DNA of 52,304 nt from Phycisphaeraceae bacterium (GCA_028280965.1 JANQKT010000217.1:1-52304), one strand, 5' to 3'. Positions 15,884 to 24,158 are shown, counted from the stretch's first letter. A program made the numbers and translations. The notes: a model not told the origin generated them from the sequence alone.

Positions 15884-17221
15884 TCAACTGCCGGGGTCGG
15901 ATTCGTCCGCGGCCATATCCGCCTGGTCCTGGAGGTCGAACAGCCGCCGAAGGGCCGCCGCGTAAAAGCCAAGGGTCGCGTCCGGGTCGCTGCGGTCCAG
16001 CTGGGACAGGGGCAGGTGCAGGATCTTGTTGACCAGCCGGTGGTTGTGCTGCTCGATCAGGCTCTGGACGTTCTCCTCGGTCGATTCCCCATTGAGCGCG
16101 GCGAGCTTGCGGGCGGTCCGACCCTGCTCTTCCTCGGCCATCGCGTGCAGGCGCTGACGCAGCTGCTTGATCAGCCGGCCGACATCCCGGTGGCGGATCT
16201 CCCCCATGCAGCGGGCGACATGCGTGCTCAGCAGGTCTTCGCACTGCTCGACAAGCTCTCGGCGGTCGTCTTCGGTCGCCTTGACGGCGCGTTGCAGGTC
16301 ATCAAGGTTGTAGAGGTAGACGTTGCGCAGCGCCCCGATCGCCGGGTCCAGGTCACGCGGCACCGCCAGGTCGAGCATGAACAGAGGCCGGCCACGACGT
16401 TTTTTGAGCAGCGGCTTGAACCGGCCGGCCGTGATGATCGGCTCGCTTGCCGCGGTGCAGCTCACAATGATGTCGGCCTCGATCAGCAGCGTGTCCAGGT
16501 CGTCCCACGGCCGGGCCCCGTGGCCCTCGCCGGTGAGCCCGAGTGCGTTCGCCAGATCGATAGCTCGCTGGTGGGTGCGGTTCACGAGCAGCAGGCTTTT
16601 GGGATCCTCCCGCAGGAGCGGCGCCAGCGCGGCCTTGATCATCTCACCGGCGCCGATAGCCAGCACGATCTTGTCGCCGAAGTGGTCGAAGATATTGCGT
16701 GCGAACGCGACGGCGACCGAGCTGACCGACGTCCGGCCCTGGTCGATGCCGGTCTGGTTGCGGGCCTGCTTCCCAGCGGTGATCGCGCCCTGGAACAGCC
16801 GGTGCAGCACCGGGCCGACCGCGCCCTGATCGTTAGCCGATTCGTAGGCACGCTTGACCTGGCCAAGGACCTGCGGCTCGCCGAGCACCATCGAGTCCAG
16901 CCCGGCGCTGACGCGGAACAGGTGGGCCGCGGCCTGCTCCTGCTCGCGGTGGATCGACGCCGACTCGACCGTCTCGATCGCCACACCGGTGCGCCCGGCG
17001 ACAAAGCCGCGGAGCTGCTCGATCGTCGGCGGGTCGTGGATCGGCCGGGCGAGGTAAAGCTCCGTGCGGTTGCAGGTGGACAGCAGCACGCACTCGCAGG
17101 CGGGGTGTTCGCTGCGCAGCTCTGCGATCGCCGCCGCGGCGCTGTCGCTATCGAAGGCCAGCGCCTCGCGCAGCTCTAGCGGGGCCGTGCGGTGGTTAAA
17201 GCCGAGCATCAGGAGGCGCAT
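15884..17221 (-). CDS. hemA: Glutamyl-tRNA reductase
   Basis: 445 aa. It reduces glutamyl-tRNA to glutamate-1-semialdehyde, the first committed step of tetrapyrrole synthesis by the C5 route. The catalytic Cys50 lies in LSTCNRTELY. Other marks are LGFNHRTAPLELREA at the N-terminus, GLDSMVLGEPQVLGQVK, the NADPH-binding IGAGEMIKAAL, and a C-terminal dimerisation helix. The ATG follows the stop codon of the CcsA-like gene immediately (TAG-ATG), so the two are translationally coupled. Confidence 0.95.
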   Translation of the reverse strand: MRLLMLGFNHRTAPLELREALAFDSDSAAAAIAELRSEHPACECVLLSTCNRTELYLARPIHDPPTIEQLRGFVAGRTGVAIETVESASIHREQEQAAAHLFRVSAGLDSMVLGEPQVLGQVKRAYESANDQGAVGPVLHRLFQGAITAGKQARNQTGIDQGRTSVSSVAVAFARNIFDHFGDKIVLAIGAGEMIKAALAPLLREDPKSLLLVNRTHQRAIDLANALGLTGEGHGARPWDDLDTLLIEADIIVSCTAASEPIITAGRFKPLLKKRRGRPLFMLDLAVPRDLDPAIGALRNVYLYNLDDLQRAVKATEDDRRELVEQCEDLLSTHVARCMGEIRHRDVGRLIKQLRQRLHAMAEEEQGRTARKLAALNGESTEENVQSLIEQHNHRLVNKILHLPLSQLDRSDPDATLGFYAAALRRLFDLQDQADMAADESDPGS

Positions 17222-18103
17222 CTAGTTGCCCCCTTCTGTACCAGCGGATTCGGCGTGCAGCGGCTCGTCGCCGATCGCCTCGACCGCGCCGTACGTCGCG
17301 AGCACCAGCACCAGCCCCGCGATCGCCAGCCAGGCGGCGCGTCGCCCGCGGAACAGGCTCGACGACCGCACGTTGATCAGCAATGCATAGACCACCCACG
17401 CCGAGCCGGCCAGCCAGACCTTCGGCGATACCCACCAGGCCTTGCCCAGCGAGGTCAGCTCGTGCGACTGGGTCACGATGATCAGCCCGCTAGCGAGCGA
17501 CAGCGTCAGCAGCACGAACCCGAGCGTCGCGGTGCGGATGATCAGCGTCTCGAGCGTCTCGAGACTCGCCATCGGGTTGACCTGATCAAAGCCGGTCTTC
17601 GCCTTGACCCGGCTCTGGACGAACAGATACATCGCCCCGCCGGCCGCGCCCAAGCCGCACATGAGCAGGCCCAGGTACGTCGCCGAGGTGTGGAACACGA
17701 CCCACGCGGGCTCGAAGCTATCGAGCCTGAACGGCCGGTAGGTCCACAGCGAGGCGCACACGCCCCAGAGCAGGATCAGGGTGAGTAGCGGCAGCGCAAA
17801 CAGCGACAGGCCGAAGAGCTTGGGCTTGGCTTGGACGTAGAGGACCGCCGGGGCGAGCAGCGCCGCGATCAGGAGCAGGCCATCGACGTGCGCCTGCACC
17901 GGCAGCCAGGCCTGGTGCACCCAGGCGACGCGGGCGGCAAAGACGGCGGCGCAGATCACCGTGACCGCCCCGAGCAGCAGGCGCATGATCAGCAAATGGC
18001 CGGAGCGCTGCGGATCGCACAGGCGTTGGGTGGCCAGCACGAACGCGGTGGCGGACGCGAGCGTGGCCAGGATGAGCGGGATGCTGGTCGCCGATTCGGG
18101 CAT
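17222..18103 (-). CDS. CcsA/HemX-like cytochrome c assembly membrane protein
   Basis: 293 aa from ATG 18103. About eight membrane helices alternate with short loops. Conserved-looking features are WVVFHTSATYLGLLMCGLGA (a helix with a histidine) and WWVSPKVWLAGSAWVVYALL near the end. This is the layout of the YpjD/HemX and CcsA group that lies next to hemA in many bacteria and takes part in heme handling. The tryptophan-rich WWD motif of true CcsA is only partly present (WWVSPKVW). It abuts hemA with no gap. Confidence 0.8.
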   Translation of the reverse strand: MPESATSIPLILATLASATAFVLATQRLCDPQRSGHLLIMRLLLGAVTVICAAVFAARVAWVHQAWLPVQAHVDGLLLIAALLAPAVLYVQAKPKLFGLSLFALPLLTLILLWGVCASLWTYRPFRLDSFEPAWVVFHTSATYLGLLMCGLGAAGGAMYLFVQSRVKAKTGFDQVNPMASLETLETLIIRTATLGFVLLTLSLASGLIIVTQSHELTSLGKAWWVSPKVWLAGSAWVVYALLINVRSSSLFRGRRAAWLAIAGLVLVLATYGAVEAIGDEPLHAESAGTEGGN

Positions 18104-18252
18104 TGCCGGGTGAAGTCCGAGGTAGGCCGGGGTCAGGCCAAGCCCTTCATCATATCGGCATACAGGGCTTGGAGGGCCGATTCGCCGCCGGCCTTGAGGG
18201 TGGCCATCGCGTGGTCGTTTCACAGACGCCGAGGTCAATTGGCCCGTTTCTC
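18104..18252 (-). other. 149-bp spacer with a 24-codon frame, possible gene remnant
   Basis: Between the siroheme and CcsA-like genes the minus strand holds a short frame, ATG near 18201 to TGA near 18130, reading MATLKAGGESALQALYADMM then KGLA. It has helical, protein-like composition but is closed upstream by TGA. It may be the tail of a lost gene, a tiny ORF, or chance. Confidence 0.3.
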
Positions 18253-18918
18253 TTAAACCGCCTGGTCAGCTCGTTTTGCTCGTTCCAGTATCTGGTTGTA
18301 CAAGACCACCAAGCCATTGACCCCGTCACTTTTGAGTGTATGCATCGCCAACTCATCAACCAACTGCATCATGGCGTGCCTTCGCAGCGACACATCTGAG
18401 ATGCCATACAACTCTTGCCGCGCGATGGCGGCCTGCTCCAGCAGGATCGGCCAATCCGTGTCCAAGTGCTCAGTCAGCGTATCGCGGATCCGCTTCGAGG
18501 CGCTTGCGGATGCCCCACCTGAATGAACGGCGACGGTCAATGGGCCGCGCTGCTCACAGGCCATAAACGTGACTTCGGACTCCCGCCATGAGTCGGCGCT
18601 GTTCATCAGTGTCCCATTCTGAAACGCGGCGTGCCGAACGCTGACGTTGACGAGTTGATCGTTCGTGGCGATCACGACCAGCACGGTCCGCAGAGTGATA
18701 TCGCCATCTTCATAACCACGCCGATGCAGTTCAACGTTGCCGTTTTCTTGCGAGAGCCGGATGAGGTCGGGGTCCATGTCCGGGGCAATCACGACGACGT
18801 TTGCCCCGCAGTTGGCCAGCGCTCTGGCCCGGCGTGCCGCGACCGGGCCGCCGCCAACGACGACGCACCGCTGGCCGCTTAGGCTGAGCATGACCGGTAT
18901 GCCCGTCGGTTCATCCAT
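18253..18918 (-). CDS. Precorrin-2 dehydrogenase / sirohydrochlorin ferrochelatase domain protein
   Basis: 221 aa, matching the N-terminal half of CysG or yeast Met8p. It oxidises precorrin-2 with NAD and may insert iron to make siroheme, the cofactor of sulfite and nitrite reductases. The NAD-binding motif VVVGGGPVAARRARAL is at about 19-34, followed by VLVVIATND and the helical C-terminal part. It lacks the SAM methyltransferase half of CysG. It is first in a cluster with the CcsA-like gene and hemA, and cysH is 4 kb away. A TAGACT -10 ends 6 nt before ATG 18918. Confidence 0.88.
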   Translation of the reverse strand: MDEPTGIPVMLSLSGQRCVVVGGGPVAARRARALANCGANVVVIAPDMDPDLIRLSQENGNVELHRRGYEDGDITLRTVLVVIATNDQLVNVSVRHAAFQNGTLMNSADSWRESEVTFMACEQRGPLTVAVHSGGASASASKRIRDTLTEHLDTDWPILLEQAAIARQELYGISDVSLRRHAMMQLVDELAMHTLKSDGVNGLVVLYNQILERAKRADQAV

Positions 18919-18924
18919 CGCATC

Positions 18925-18930
18925 AGTCTA
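18925..18930 (-). promoter_or_regulatory. Leaderless-type -10 of the siroheme dehydrogenase gene
   Basis: TAGACT on the minus strand, then exactly 6 nt (GATGCG), then ATG 18918. Its last two bases overlap the -10 of rarA. Confidence 0.5.
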
Positions 18931-18934
18931 CAAT
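18929..18934 (+). promoter_or_regulatory. Leaderless-type -10 of rarA
   Basis: TACAAT, then exactly 6 nt (GAACCC), then ATG 18941. There is no Shine-Dalgarno. Confidence 0.6.
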
Positions 18935-18940
18935 GAACCC

Positions 18941-20308
18941 ATGCCCGATCTCTGGCAGGACAAACGCGAAGCCAAGGTCAAGCTCGCCCAGCCGCTGGCT
19001 GCGCGGATGCGACCCCGAAAGTTGGATGAGTTCGCCGGGCAAGAGCATTTTCTGGGCGAGGGCGGGCTCCTGCGGCGGATGCTCGAGGCGGACCAGTTGA
19101 CCTCCGTGCTGTTCTACGGCCCGCCGGGCACGGGCAAAACGACGCTCGCGGAGTTGATCGCCGGGTACACGAAGCGCCATTTTGACCGCGGCAACGCGGC
19201 GGCGGTCGGCGTGAAAGACGTCCGCCACGTGCTCGATCAGGCCCGCAAACGCCTGGAGTATGAGGGCAAACGGACGATCTTCTTCCTTGACGAGATCCAC
19301 CGCTTCAACCGCGCCCAGCAGGATGTGCTGCTCGGCGACGTCGAACGCGGGATCGTCACGCTCATCGGCGCGACCACGGAGAACCCGTTTTTTGCCGTCA
19401 ACAACGCGCTGGTCAGCCGCAGCCAGATCTTCCAGTTCGAGCCGCTGAGCGAAGACGACATCTCGGGCCTAATCAAGCGAGCGATCACCGACGATAAACG
19501 CGGCTTCGGCAGGCTCAATATCACGATTGACGATGCGGCTATCGCCCACTGGGCCACCATCAGCGACGGTGACGGCCGGCGGGCCCTGTCCGCCCTCGAG
19601 ATCGCCGTGCTGAGCGAGCAGCGTACAGGCACATCCCAAACCCCGGACCCCGAACCCCAGACCACAAACCCGATCCACATCACCCTCCAGACCGCCGAGC
19701 AATCCATCCAGCAGAAAGCGATCGCCTACGACCGCGACGGCGACGGCCACCACGACGCGATCTCCGCCTACATCAAGTCCGTGCGCGGCTCGGACCCGGA
19801 CGCCGCGATCTACTGGCTGGCCAAGATGCTGCACGCCGGGGAGGACCCGATGTTCATCGCCCGGCGGATCGCGATCCTCGCCAGCGAGGACATCGGCAAC
19901 GCCGACCCCCGCGCGATCAGCGTCGCCGCCAGCTGCTACGAGATCGTCCACCGCATCGGCCTGCCCGAAGCGCGGATCACCCTGGCTCAGGCGACGACAT
20001 ATCTCGCCACCGCCCCGAAATCCAACGCCAGCTACGCCGCGATCAACCAGGCGATGACCGACGTCAAGACCGGCCGGACCGTGCCCGTCCCCCGCCACCT
20101 CCGCTCCGGCGCGTACAGCGGGGCCAAACAGCTCGGCAATGCGACCGACTACCAGTACGCCCACAACAGCGAGGCCGGCTTCGTCGATCAGACCTACCTC
20201 GGCGTCGAGAAGACCTACTACGAGCCGGTCGATCGCGGCTACGAAAAACGCATCCGCGAGTACCTGGATTGGATCGACAGCCTGCGCCAAGACAAGCAGG
20301 CGGATTGA
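18941..20308 (+). CDS. rarA: Replication-associated recombination protein A (RarA/MgsA)
   Basis: 455 aa AAA+ ATPase of the clamp-loader clade that acts at stalled replication forks. Walker A is GPPGTGKTT (60-68), Walker B is FFLDEIHRFN (about 116-125), and the arginine-finger region follows GATTENPFFAVN. The C-terminal part has the family block SAYIKSVRGSDPDAAIYWLA. A proline/threonine-rich insert (PDPEPQTTNP) lies between the ATPase and C-terminal domains. The frame stays open upstream to 18737, but ATG 18941 is chosen for the promoter spacing and the conserved N-terminus. Confidence 0.95.
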   Translation: MPDLWQDKREAKVKLAQPLAARMRPRKLDEFAGQEHFLGEGGLLRRMLEADQLTSVLFYGPPGTGKTTLAELIAGYTKRHFDRGNAAAVGVKDVRHVLDQARKRLEYEGKRTIFFLDEIHRFNRAQQDVLLGDVERGIVTLIGATTENPFFAVNNALVSRSQIFQFEPLSEDDISGLIKRAITDDKRGFGRLNITIDDAAIAHWATISDGDGRRALSALEIAVLSEQRTGTSQTPDPEPQTTNPIHITLQTAEQSIQQKAIAYDRDGDGHHDAISAYIKSVRGSDPDAAIYWLAKMLHAGEDPMFIARRIAILASEDIGNADPRAISVAASCYEIVHRIGLPEARITLAQATTYLATAPKSNASYAAINQAMTDVKTGRTVPVPRHLRSGAYSGAKQLGNATDYQYAHNSEAGFVDQTYLGVEKTYYEPVDRGYEKRIREYLDWIDSLRQDKQAD

Positions 20309-20455
20309 GCATGACCCTCGGGCTTGCCTCGCCGCCCGGCCCCGCGATAATCTTGTTGACTGCCGACCCGCCCGGCCGAAAGTAGTACGGAGGCAGTCCG
20401 CGCCGCATGAGGCGGCCGGCCCCACAATCCCCCACCCCCGACCGAGGACGCAAGG

Positions 20456-21616
20456 ATGGCCCTCCAATCCCAGGCCCCACGGGCCGCTTCCAGCAGGCGG
20501 TACGCCGGCACCACCCGACGCAAGAAGAGCCTGGCCCCGTGGCTGGTGCTTGTCGGCGTCGCGGTCATCATCGCCGGGCTCTACCTCATTTTTTTCGGTA
20601 ACACTGACGACCCCGCCGCCCACGCCGCGACACCGGGCAACGACCCCTCGGCCGAGCCCGCTTCAGCAGCCGGGCAAGCCCCCATCGACCGCAACCCCGC
20701 CTCCTCCGCAGGCCTCGACCGCGGCCCGGGCCCGGAGGCCACGCCAGATCCCGTGCGGCAAACCTATACCCCGCCGTCGATCTCCAATGAGCCCGACCGC
20801 CCGCTCGTCGGCGAGGCGAAGGACCAGTACGAGCTCGGGATGCAGCGGCTCGAAGCGGGCGACCTCGTCGCCGGCCGGGCCCTGCTCAGCGAGGTCTTGT
20901 TCCGCGACGGCGGCCTTCCCCGCCACGAGGCCCAGGCCGTGCGCGAACGCCTGACCCACCTCAGCGAGCAGCACATCTTCAGCAAGACCAATCGCTCAAC
21001 CGAGCAGATCAAGGCCGACCCGATTGTCTCGCTGCACAAGGTCCAGCAAGGCGAGTACCTCGGCCCGATCGCCAACATCTACCGCACGCCCTACCAGCTC
21101 ATCGAGCGGATCAACGGCGTCAAGGCCAACCGCCTGCAGGCCGGCCAGACCCTGCAGGTCCTCAAGGGACCGGTCCACGCCCGGATCGACAAGTCGGAAT
21201 ACCGGATGGACCTGTTCGTCTACGACGACGCGGGCATCCGCATCTTCCTCAAGTCCTACACCGTCGGCCTGGGCGAGTTCGACTCCACCCCCATCGGCAT
21301 GTGGCGGATCAAGCGCGGCTCCAAGGTCGGCCCCGACGCCGCGAACAAGACCGGACCATCCTGGCGCAACCCACGCACCGGCAAGTTTTACGAATCCGAC
21401 GACCCGGACATCCCGATCGGCGAGTACTGGATGGCACTCGAGGGCACCGACGAGAACACCAAAGGCAAGACCGGCTACGGCATCCACGCGACCAACGACC
21501 CGGCTTCCATCGGCCGGCAGGAGTCGATGGGCTGCGTCCGCATGCAGGACAAAGACATCGACGAGGTGTTCTACACGCTTTACGAGGTGGCGAGCACGGT
21601 GGAGATCGTGCCGTAA
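20456..21616 (+). CDS. LysM-containing L,D-transpeptidase (YkuD family)
   Basis: 386 aa envelope enzyme that forms or edits peptidoglycan cross-links. A basic N-terminus precedes one membrane anchor (about 27-48), a proline/alanine-rich linker (to about 115) and a helical TPR-like part. A LysM domain follows (VSLHKVQQGEYLGPIANIYR to AGQTLQVL, about 195-240), then the YkuD domain (from RIDKSEYRMDLFV). The catalytic motif is GIHATNDP then SMGCVRM with the nucleophile Cys. GAGGA lies 7-8 nt before the ATG. It is direct evidence for a peptidoglycan wall in this planctomycete. Confidence 0.92.
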   Translation: MALQSQAPRAASSRRYAGTTRRKKSLAPWLVLVGVAVIIAGLYLIFFGNTDDPAAHAATPGNDPSAEPASAAGQAPIDRNPASSAGLDRGPGPEATPDPVRQTYTPPSISNEPDRPLVGEAKDQYELGMQRLEAGDLVAGRALLSEVLFRDGGLPRHEAQAVRERLTHLSEQHIFSKTNRSTEQIKADPIVSLHKVQQGEYLGPIANIYRTPYQLIERINGVKANRLQAGQTLQVLKGPVHARIDKSEYRMDLFVYDDAGIRIFLKSYTVGLGEFDSTPIGMWRIKRGSKVGPDAANKTGPSWRNPRTGKFYESDDPDIPIGEYWMALEGTDENTKGKTGYGIHATNDPASIGRQESMGCVRMQDKDIDEVFYTLYEVASTVEIVP

Positions 21617-21619
21617 CAA

Positions 21620-22058
21620 CTAGCTTCTTGTTTTGATCTCCACGATCATTCCATCATCGTCAAATCTAATCACTAACTCATCTTGCTTTGGCACAATGAA
21701 TCCCAGCGGGTCCGGCTCGATTGAGCCTAAATAAGTAGAACAGAGCCCCTTCATCCCGCTTTTGATCAGGGTGGCGCAATGGCATGATGCTTTCAATCTC
21801 AGCCTGTGTCATACCATGCAGCTTCGTTGTTTCCACTGAGTACTCAGTATCTCTTTCGGGCTGTGCATTGAGGATGTAATGAATGATCTCCGGGCGCTCA
21901 TCATGATTCGCTATCGTCCATGCTTCACTAAATGATTCAATGGAGTCGAATGTCCGATTCTTTGGAAGCAATGAATAGATCAGAACGCCAGCCAGCAGTG
22001 CAATTACAAGCAGCGCGAATGCTAATCGCCTTCGTCTGAATTGGCAACAGTTTGCCAT
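21620..22058 (-). pseudogene. BamE-like membrane-anchored protein with a one-base frameshift
   Basis: From ATG 22058 the protein starts MANCCQFRRRRLAFALLVIA, an N-terminal membrane anchor, followed by KLHGMTQAEIESIM, a BamE/SmpA-type helix. After GALFY the frame breaks. One extra A at 21733-21734 (T on the coding strand) sends it to an early stop at 21678. Removing that base restores FYYLGSIEPDPLGFIVP and then ELVIRFDDDGMIVEI to a natural stop at 21620, about 145 aa in all. The read-through frame matches the end of BamE-like proteins. The gene lies 19 bp after cysH and is AT-rich compared with its neighbours. It may be a young pseudogene or a sequencing error. Confidence 0.75.
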
Positions 22059-22077
22059 GTATGCCGCCAAACGGTTT

Positions 22078-22836
22078 CTACAACCCGCTCGACATCCGGC
22101 TGTCATCTTCCGCCTTCGTCTGCGGCAGGTGGATCCCGCATTCCTGCGCGAGCCCGCTGAACCGGCCTTCGCGTTCGTCCTGGCCTTCGGTGATCGGGCG
22201 GGTCGAGTGTGTGTCGCCGATCGAGGCGTAGCCCTTCTCGACCAGCGGGTGGTACGGCAGTTCGTGCTTCGCGAGGTATTCGCCGACGTTCTTGCGCGAC
22301 CAGCGGAGGATCGGGTGGACCTTGTAGACGCCGTCCTGGACCTCGACCGGCCTGAGCGTTGCGCGGTGGTCGGTCTGCTCGGCACGCAGGCCGGCGAGCC
22401 AGGCCTTCACATCAAGCTCTTCGAGCGCCCGCTGCAGCGGCTCGACCTTGAAGACCTCGTGGTAGTGGTCCAGGCCCTCGGCATACTCCCAGGTCCGGCC
22501 GTGCAGCGCCTCGTACCGCGCGGGCATGATCCGTGGGCTGTAGACTTTCAGGTTCAGCTTCAGCCGATCGGTGAGCTGACTGACGAATTGGTACGTCTCG
22601 GCGAAGAGGTAGCCGGTGTCGATCAGGATCACGGGGATGTCGGGCACAACCCGCGTCGCGAGATGGAGCATGACGGCGGACTGGGCGCCGAAGCTGGAGG
22701 TCATCGCCAGCCCCCCGCCGAAGGACTCGGACGCCCAGCGGATGATCTCCTCGGCGGGCTGGCCGTCGAGCCGCGGGTTGACTTGGTCGAGTTGCACGGT
22801 CGCGCTGGCGGTCATGGTGGGCACGCGTTGAGGCAT
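22078..22836 (-). CDS. cysH: Phosphoadenylyl-sulfate (PAPS) reductase
   Basis: 252 aa. It reduces PAPS to sulfite with thioredoxin in assimilatory sulfate reduction. The PP-loop-like TSSFGAQSAVMLH is at 46-58, KVHPILRWS near 172, and the catalytic ECGIH at 232-236 (Cys233). The extra cysteine pairs that hold a 4Fe-4S cluster in APS reductases are missing (KVEPLQRAL in their place), so the PAPS-type enzyme is favoured. ATG 22836 is 8 nt after a TATGAT; ATG 22815 (MTASATV) is an alternative. The siroheme gene nearby fits the next step, sulfite reductase. Confidence 0.92.
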   Translation of the reverse strand: MPQRVPTMTASATVQLDQVNPRLDGQPAEEIIRWASESFGGGLAMTSSFGAQSAVMLHLATRVVPDIPVILIDTGYLFAETYQFVSQLTDRLKLNLKVYSPRIMPARYEALHGRTWEYAEGLDHYHEVFKVEPLQRALEELDVKAWLAGLRAEQTDHRATLRPVEVQDGVYKVHPILRWSRKNVGEYLAKHELPYHPLVEKGYASIGDTHSTRPITEGQDEREGRFSGLAQECGIHLPQTKAEDDSRMSSGL

Positions 22837-22844
22837 GATCCCAC

Positions 22845-22850
22845 ATCATA
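22845..22850 (-). promoter_or_regulatory. Near-leaderless -10 of cysH
   Basis: TATGAT on the minus strand, then 8 nt, then ATG 22836. The predicted leader is 0-2 nt. Confidence 0.5.
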
Positions 22851-22885
22851 GGCGATCTGTTTCAGGCGAGATCGGCTTAGGCCGC

Positions 22886-22914
22886 TTCAGCGGCCGGGCG
22901 CAAAGACCTACAAT
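22886..22914 (+). promoter_or_regulatory. Leaderless-type promoter of folK-queE
   Basis: TTCAGC (22886-22891), 17 nt, TACAAT (22909-22914), then exactly 6 nt, then ATG 22921. Confidence 0.6.
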
Positions 22915-22920
22915 GCCTTG

Positions 22921-23418
22921 ATGTCCACCGCCTACCTCGGTTTAGGCAGCAACCTCGGCGACCGTGCCGCGCACCTCCGCGCAGCGCTGAACTCGATTGC
23001 GCGCCTGCCGGGCACGACCTTCACGGATGAGTCCCCGATCTATGAGACGCCGCCGATGGGCCCGCAGGATCAGGGCGCGTACCTGAACATGGTAGTGAAG
23101 ATCAAGACGCGACTCGAGCCTGCGGGACTGGTTGAGCACTTGCAAGCCATCGAGCATTCACTGGGCCGGGCCGAGCCGGAGCACCGCCGACACTGGGGGC
23201 CGCGCGAGATCGACATCGATGTGCTGCTGTTTGGGGATCAGGTGATCGAGACGCCGACGGTGACGGTCCCGCACCCGGGCATGCACGGGCGATGGTTCGT
23301 GCTCAGGCCGCTAACCGACATTGCGCCCGACGCGCAACACCCGACACTGGGCAAAACGGTGGCCTGCCTGCTCGGCGAGCTCGAATCCGCGGGCGTCCCG
23401 CAGGGTGCCGCGGTATGA
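22921..23418 (+). CDS. folK: 2-amino-4-hydroxy-6-hydroxymethyldihydropteridine diphosphokinase
   Basis: 165 aa. It transfers pyrophosphate from ATP to 6-hydroxymethyl-dihydropterin in folate synthesis. The N-terminus is MSTAYLGLGSNLGDRAAHLR, followed by ESPIYETPPMGPQDQGAYLN and the signature HRRHWGPREIDIDVLLFG with the metal-binding aspartates. The stop overlaps the queE start (ATGA), so the two are co-translated. ATG 22921 rather than the TTG just before it is chosen from the -10 spacing. Confidence 0.95.
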   Translation: MSTAYLGLGSNLGDRAAHLRAALNSIARLPGTTFTDESPIYETPPMGPQDQGAYLNMVVKIKTRLEPAGLVEHLQAIEHSLGRAEPEHRRHWGPREIDIDVLLFGDQVIETPTVTVPHPGMHGRWFVLRPLTDIAPDAQHPTLGKTVACLLGELESAGVPQGAAV

Positions 23419-24113
23419 GCGACACGTTGTACATCAACGAGCTGTTCTACTCGCTCCAGGGCGAATCGACCTACGCCGGGCAGCCGTGCGTATTTATCCG
23501 CCTGCGCGGATGTCACTTGCGTTGCAACTACTGCGACACCGAGTACGCCTTCCACGAAGGCGACAAACGCAAGGTCGATCAGATCATCGAACAGTGCTTC
23601 GAGCTAACGGGTGGGGGAGGCGGTTGCGACCTCTACGAAGTCACCGGCGGCGAGCCGCTCTTGCAGCGCGGCGTTCACCCGCTGATGTCTCGCTTGTGCG
23701 ACCTGGGCAAGACCGTGCTTATCGAGACCAGCGGGGCCTGCGACATCTCAGCCTGCGACCCGCGCGTTATCCGTATCATGGATCTGAAAACGCCCGGCAG
23801 CGGCGAGGTTGAACGCAACGACTGGTCAAACATCAACAAACTTAACGATCGCGATGAGGTCAAGTTTGTGCTGACTGGTCGCGCGGACTATGACTGGATG
23901 GTTGAGGTTTTGGAGAGCCACAGGCTGTATGAGAAGGTCAACGCCGTGCTGGTGAGTGCGGTGAACGAAGTGAGGCCTGGGTTGGAGATCACGGGCACGC
24001 CAGGCCTTGCGGTGCGTGATCTGGCCGAGTGGGTCCTGGCCGACAAGCTGCCGGTGCGCTTCCAGACGCAACTGCATAAGCTGGTGTGGGACCCGACCGC
24101 GCGTGGCGTTTGA
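23415..24113 (+). CDS. queE: 7-carboxy-7-deazaguanine synthase
   Basis: 232 aa radical-SAM enzyme. It converts 6-carboxytetrahydropterin to 7-carboxy-7-deazaguanine on the way to preQ0 and queuosine. The cluster motif RGCHLRCNYCDTEYAF has C33, C37 and C40 (C-x3-C-x2-C), and VTGGEPLLQ is the SAM-binding GGE motif. NELFYSLQGESTYAG at the N-terminus is typical of QueE. It overlaps folK by 4 nt (ATGA) and precedes queD by 45 bp. The QueE/QueD pairing makes the assignment firm. Confidence 0.95.
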   Translation: MSDTLYINELFYSLQGESTYAGQPCVFIRLRGCHLRCNYCDTEYAFHEGDKRKVDQIIEQCFELTGGGGGCDLYEVTGGEPLLQRGVHPLMSRLCDLGKTVLIETSGACDISACDPRVIRIMDLKTPGSGEVERNDWSNINKLNDRDEVKFVLTGRADYDWMVEVLESHRLYEKVNAVLVSAVNEVRPGLEITGTPGLAVRDLAEWVLADKLPVRFQTQLHKLVWDPTARGV

Positions 24114-24146
24114 GATGGTGTTGAACCACGGCGCCAACAAGGCCAA

Positions 24147-24152
24147 TACAAT
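24147..24152 (+). promoter_or_regulatory. Leaderless-type -10 of queD
   Basis: TACAAT, then exactly 6 nt (CTCACT), then ATG 24159. queD therefore has its own start even though it follows queE closely. TTGAAC at 24121 is 20 nt upstream of the -10, longer than the usual spacing. Confidence 0.55.
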
Positions 24153-24158
24153 CTCACT

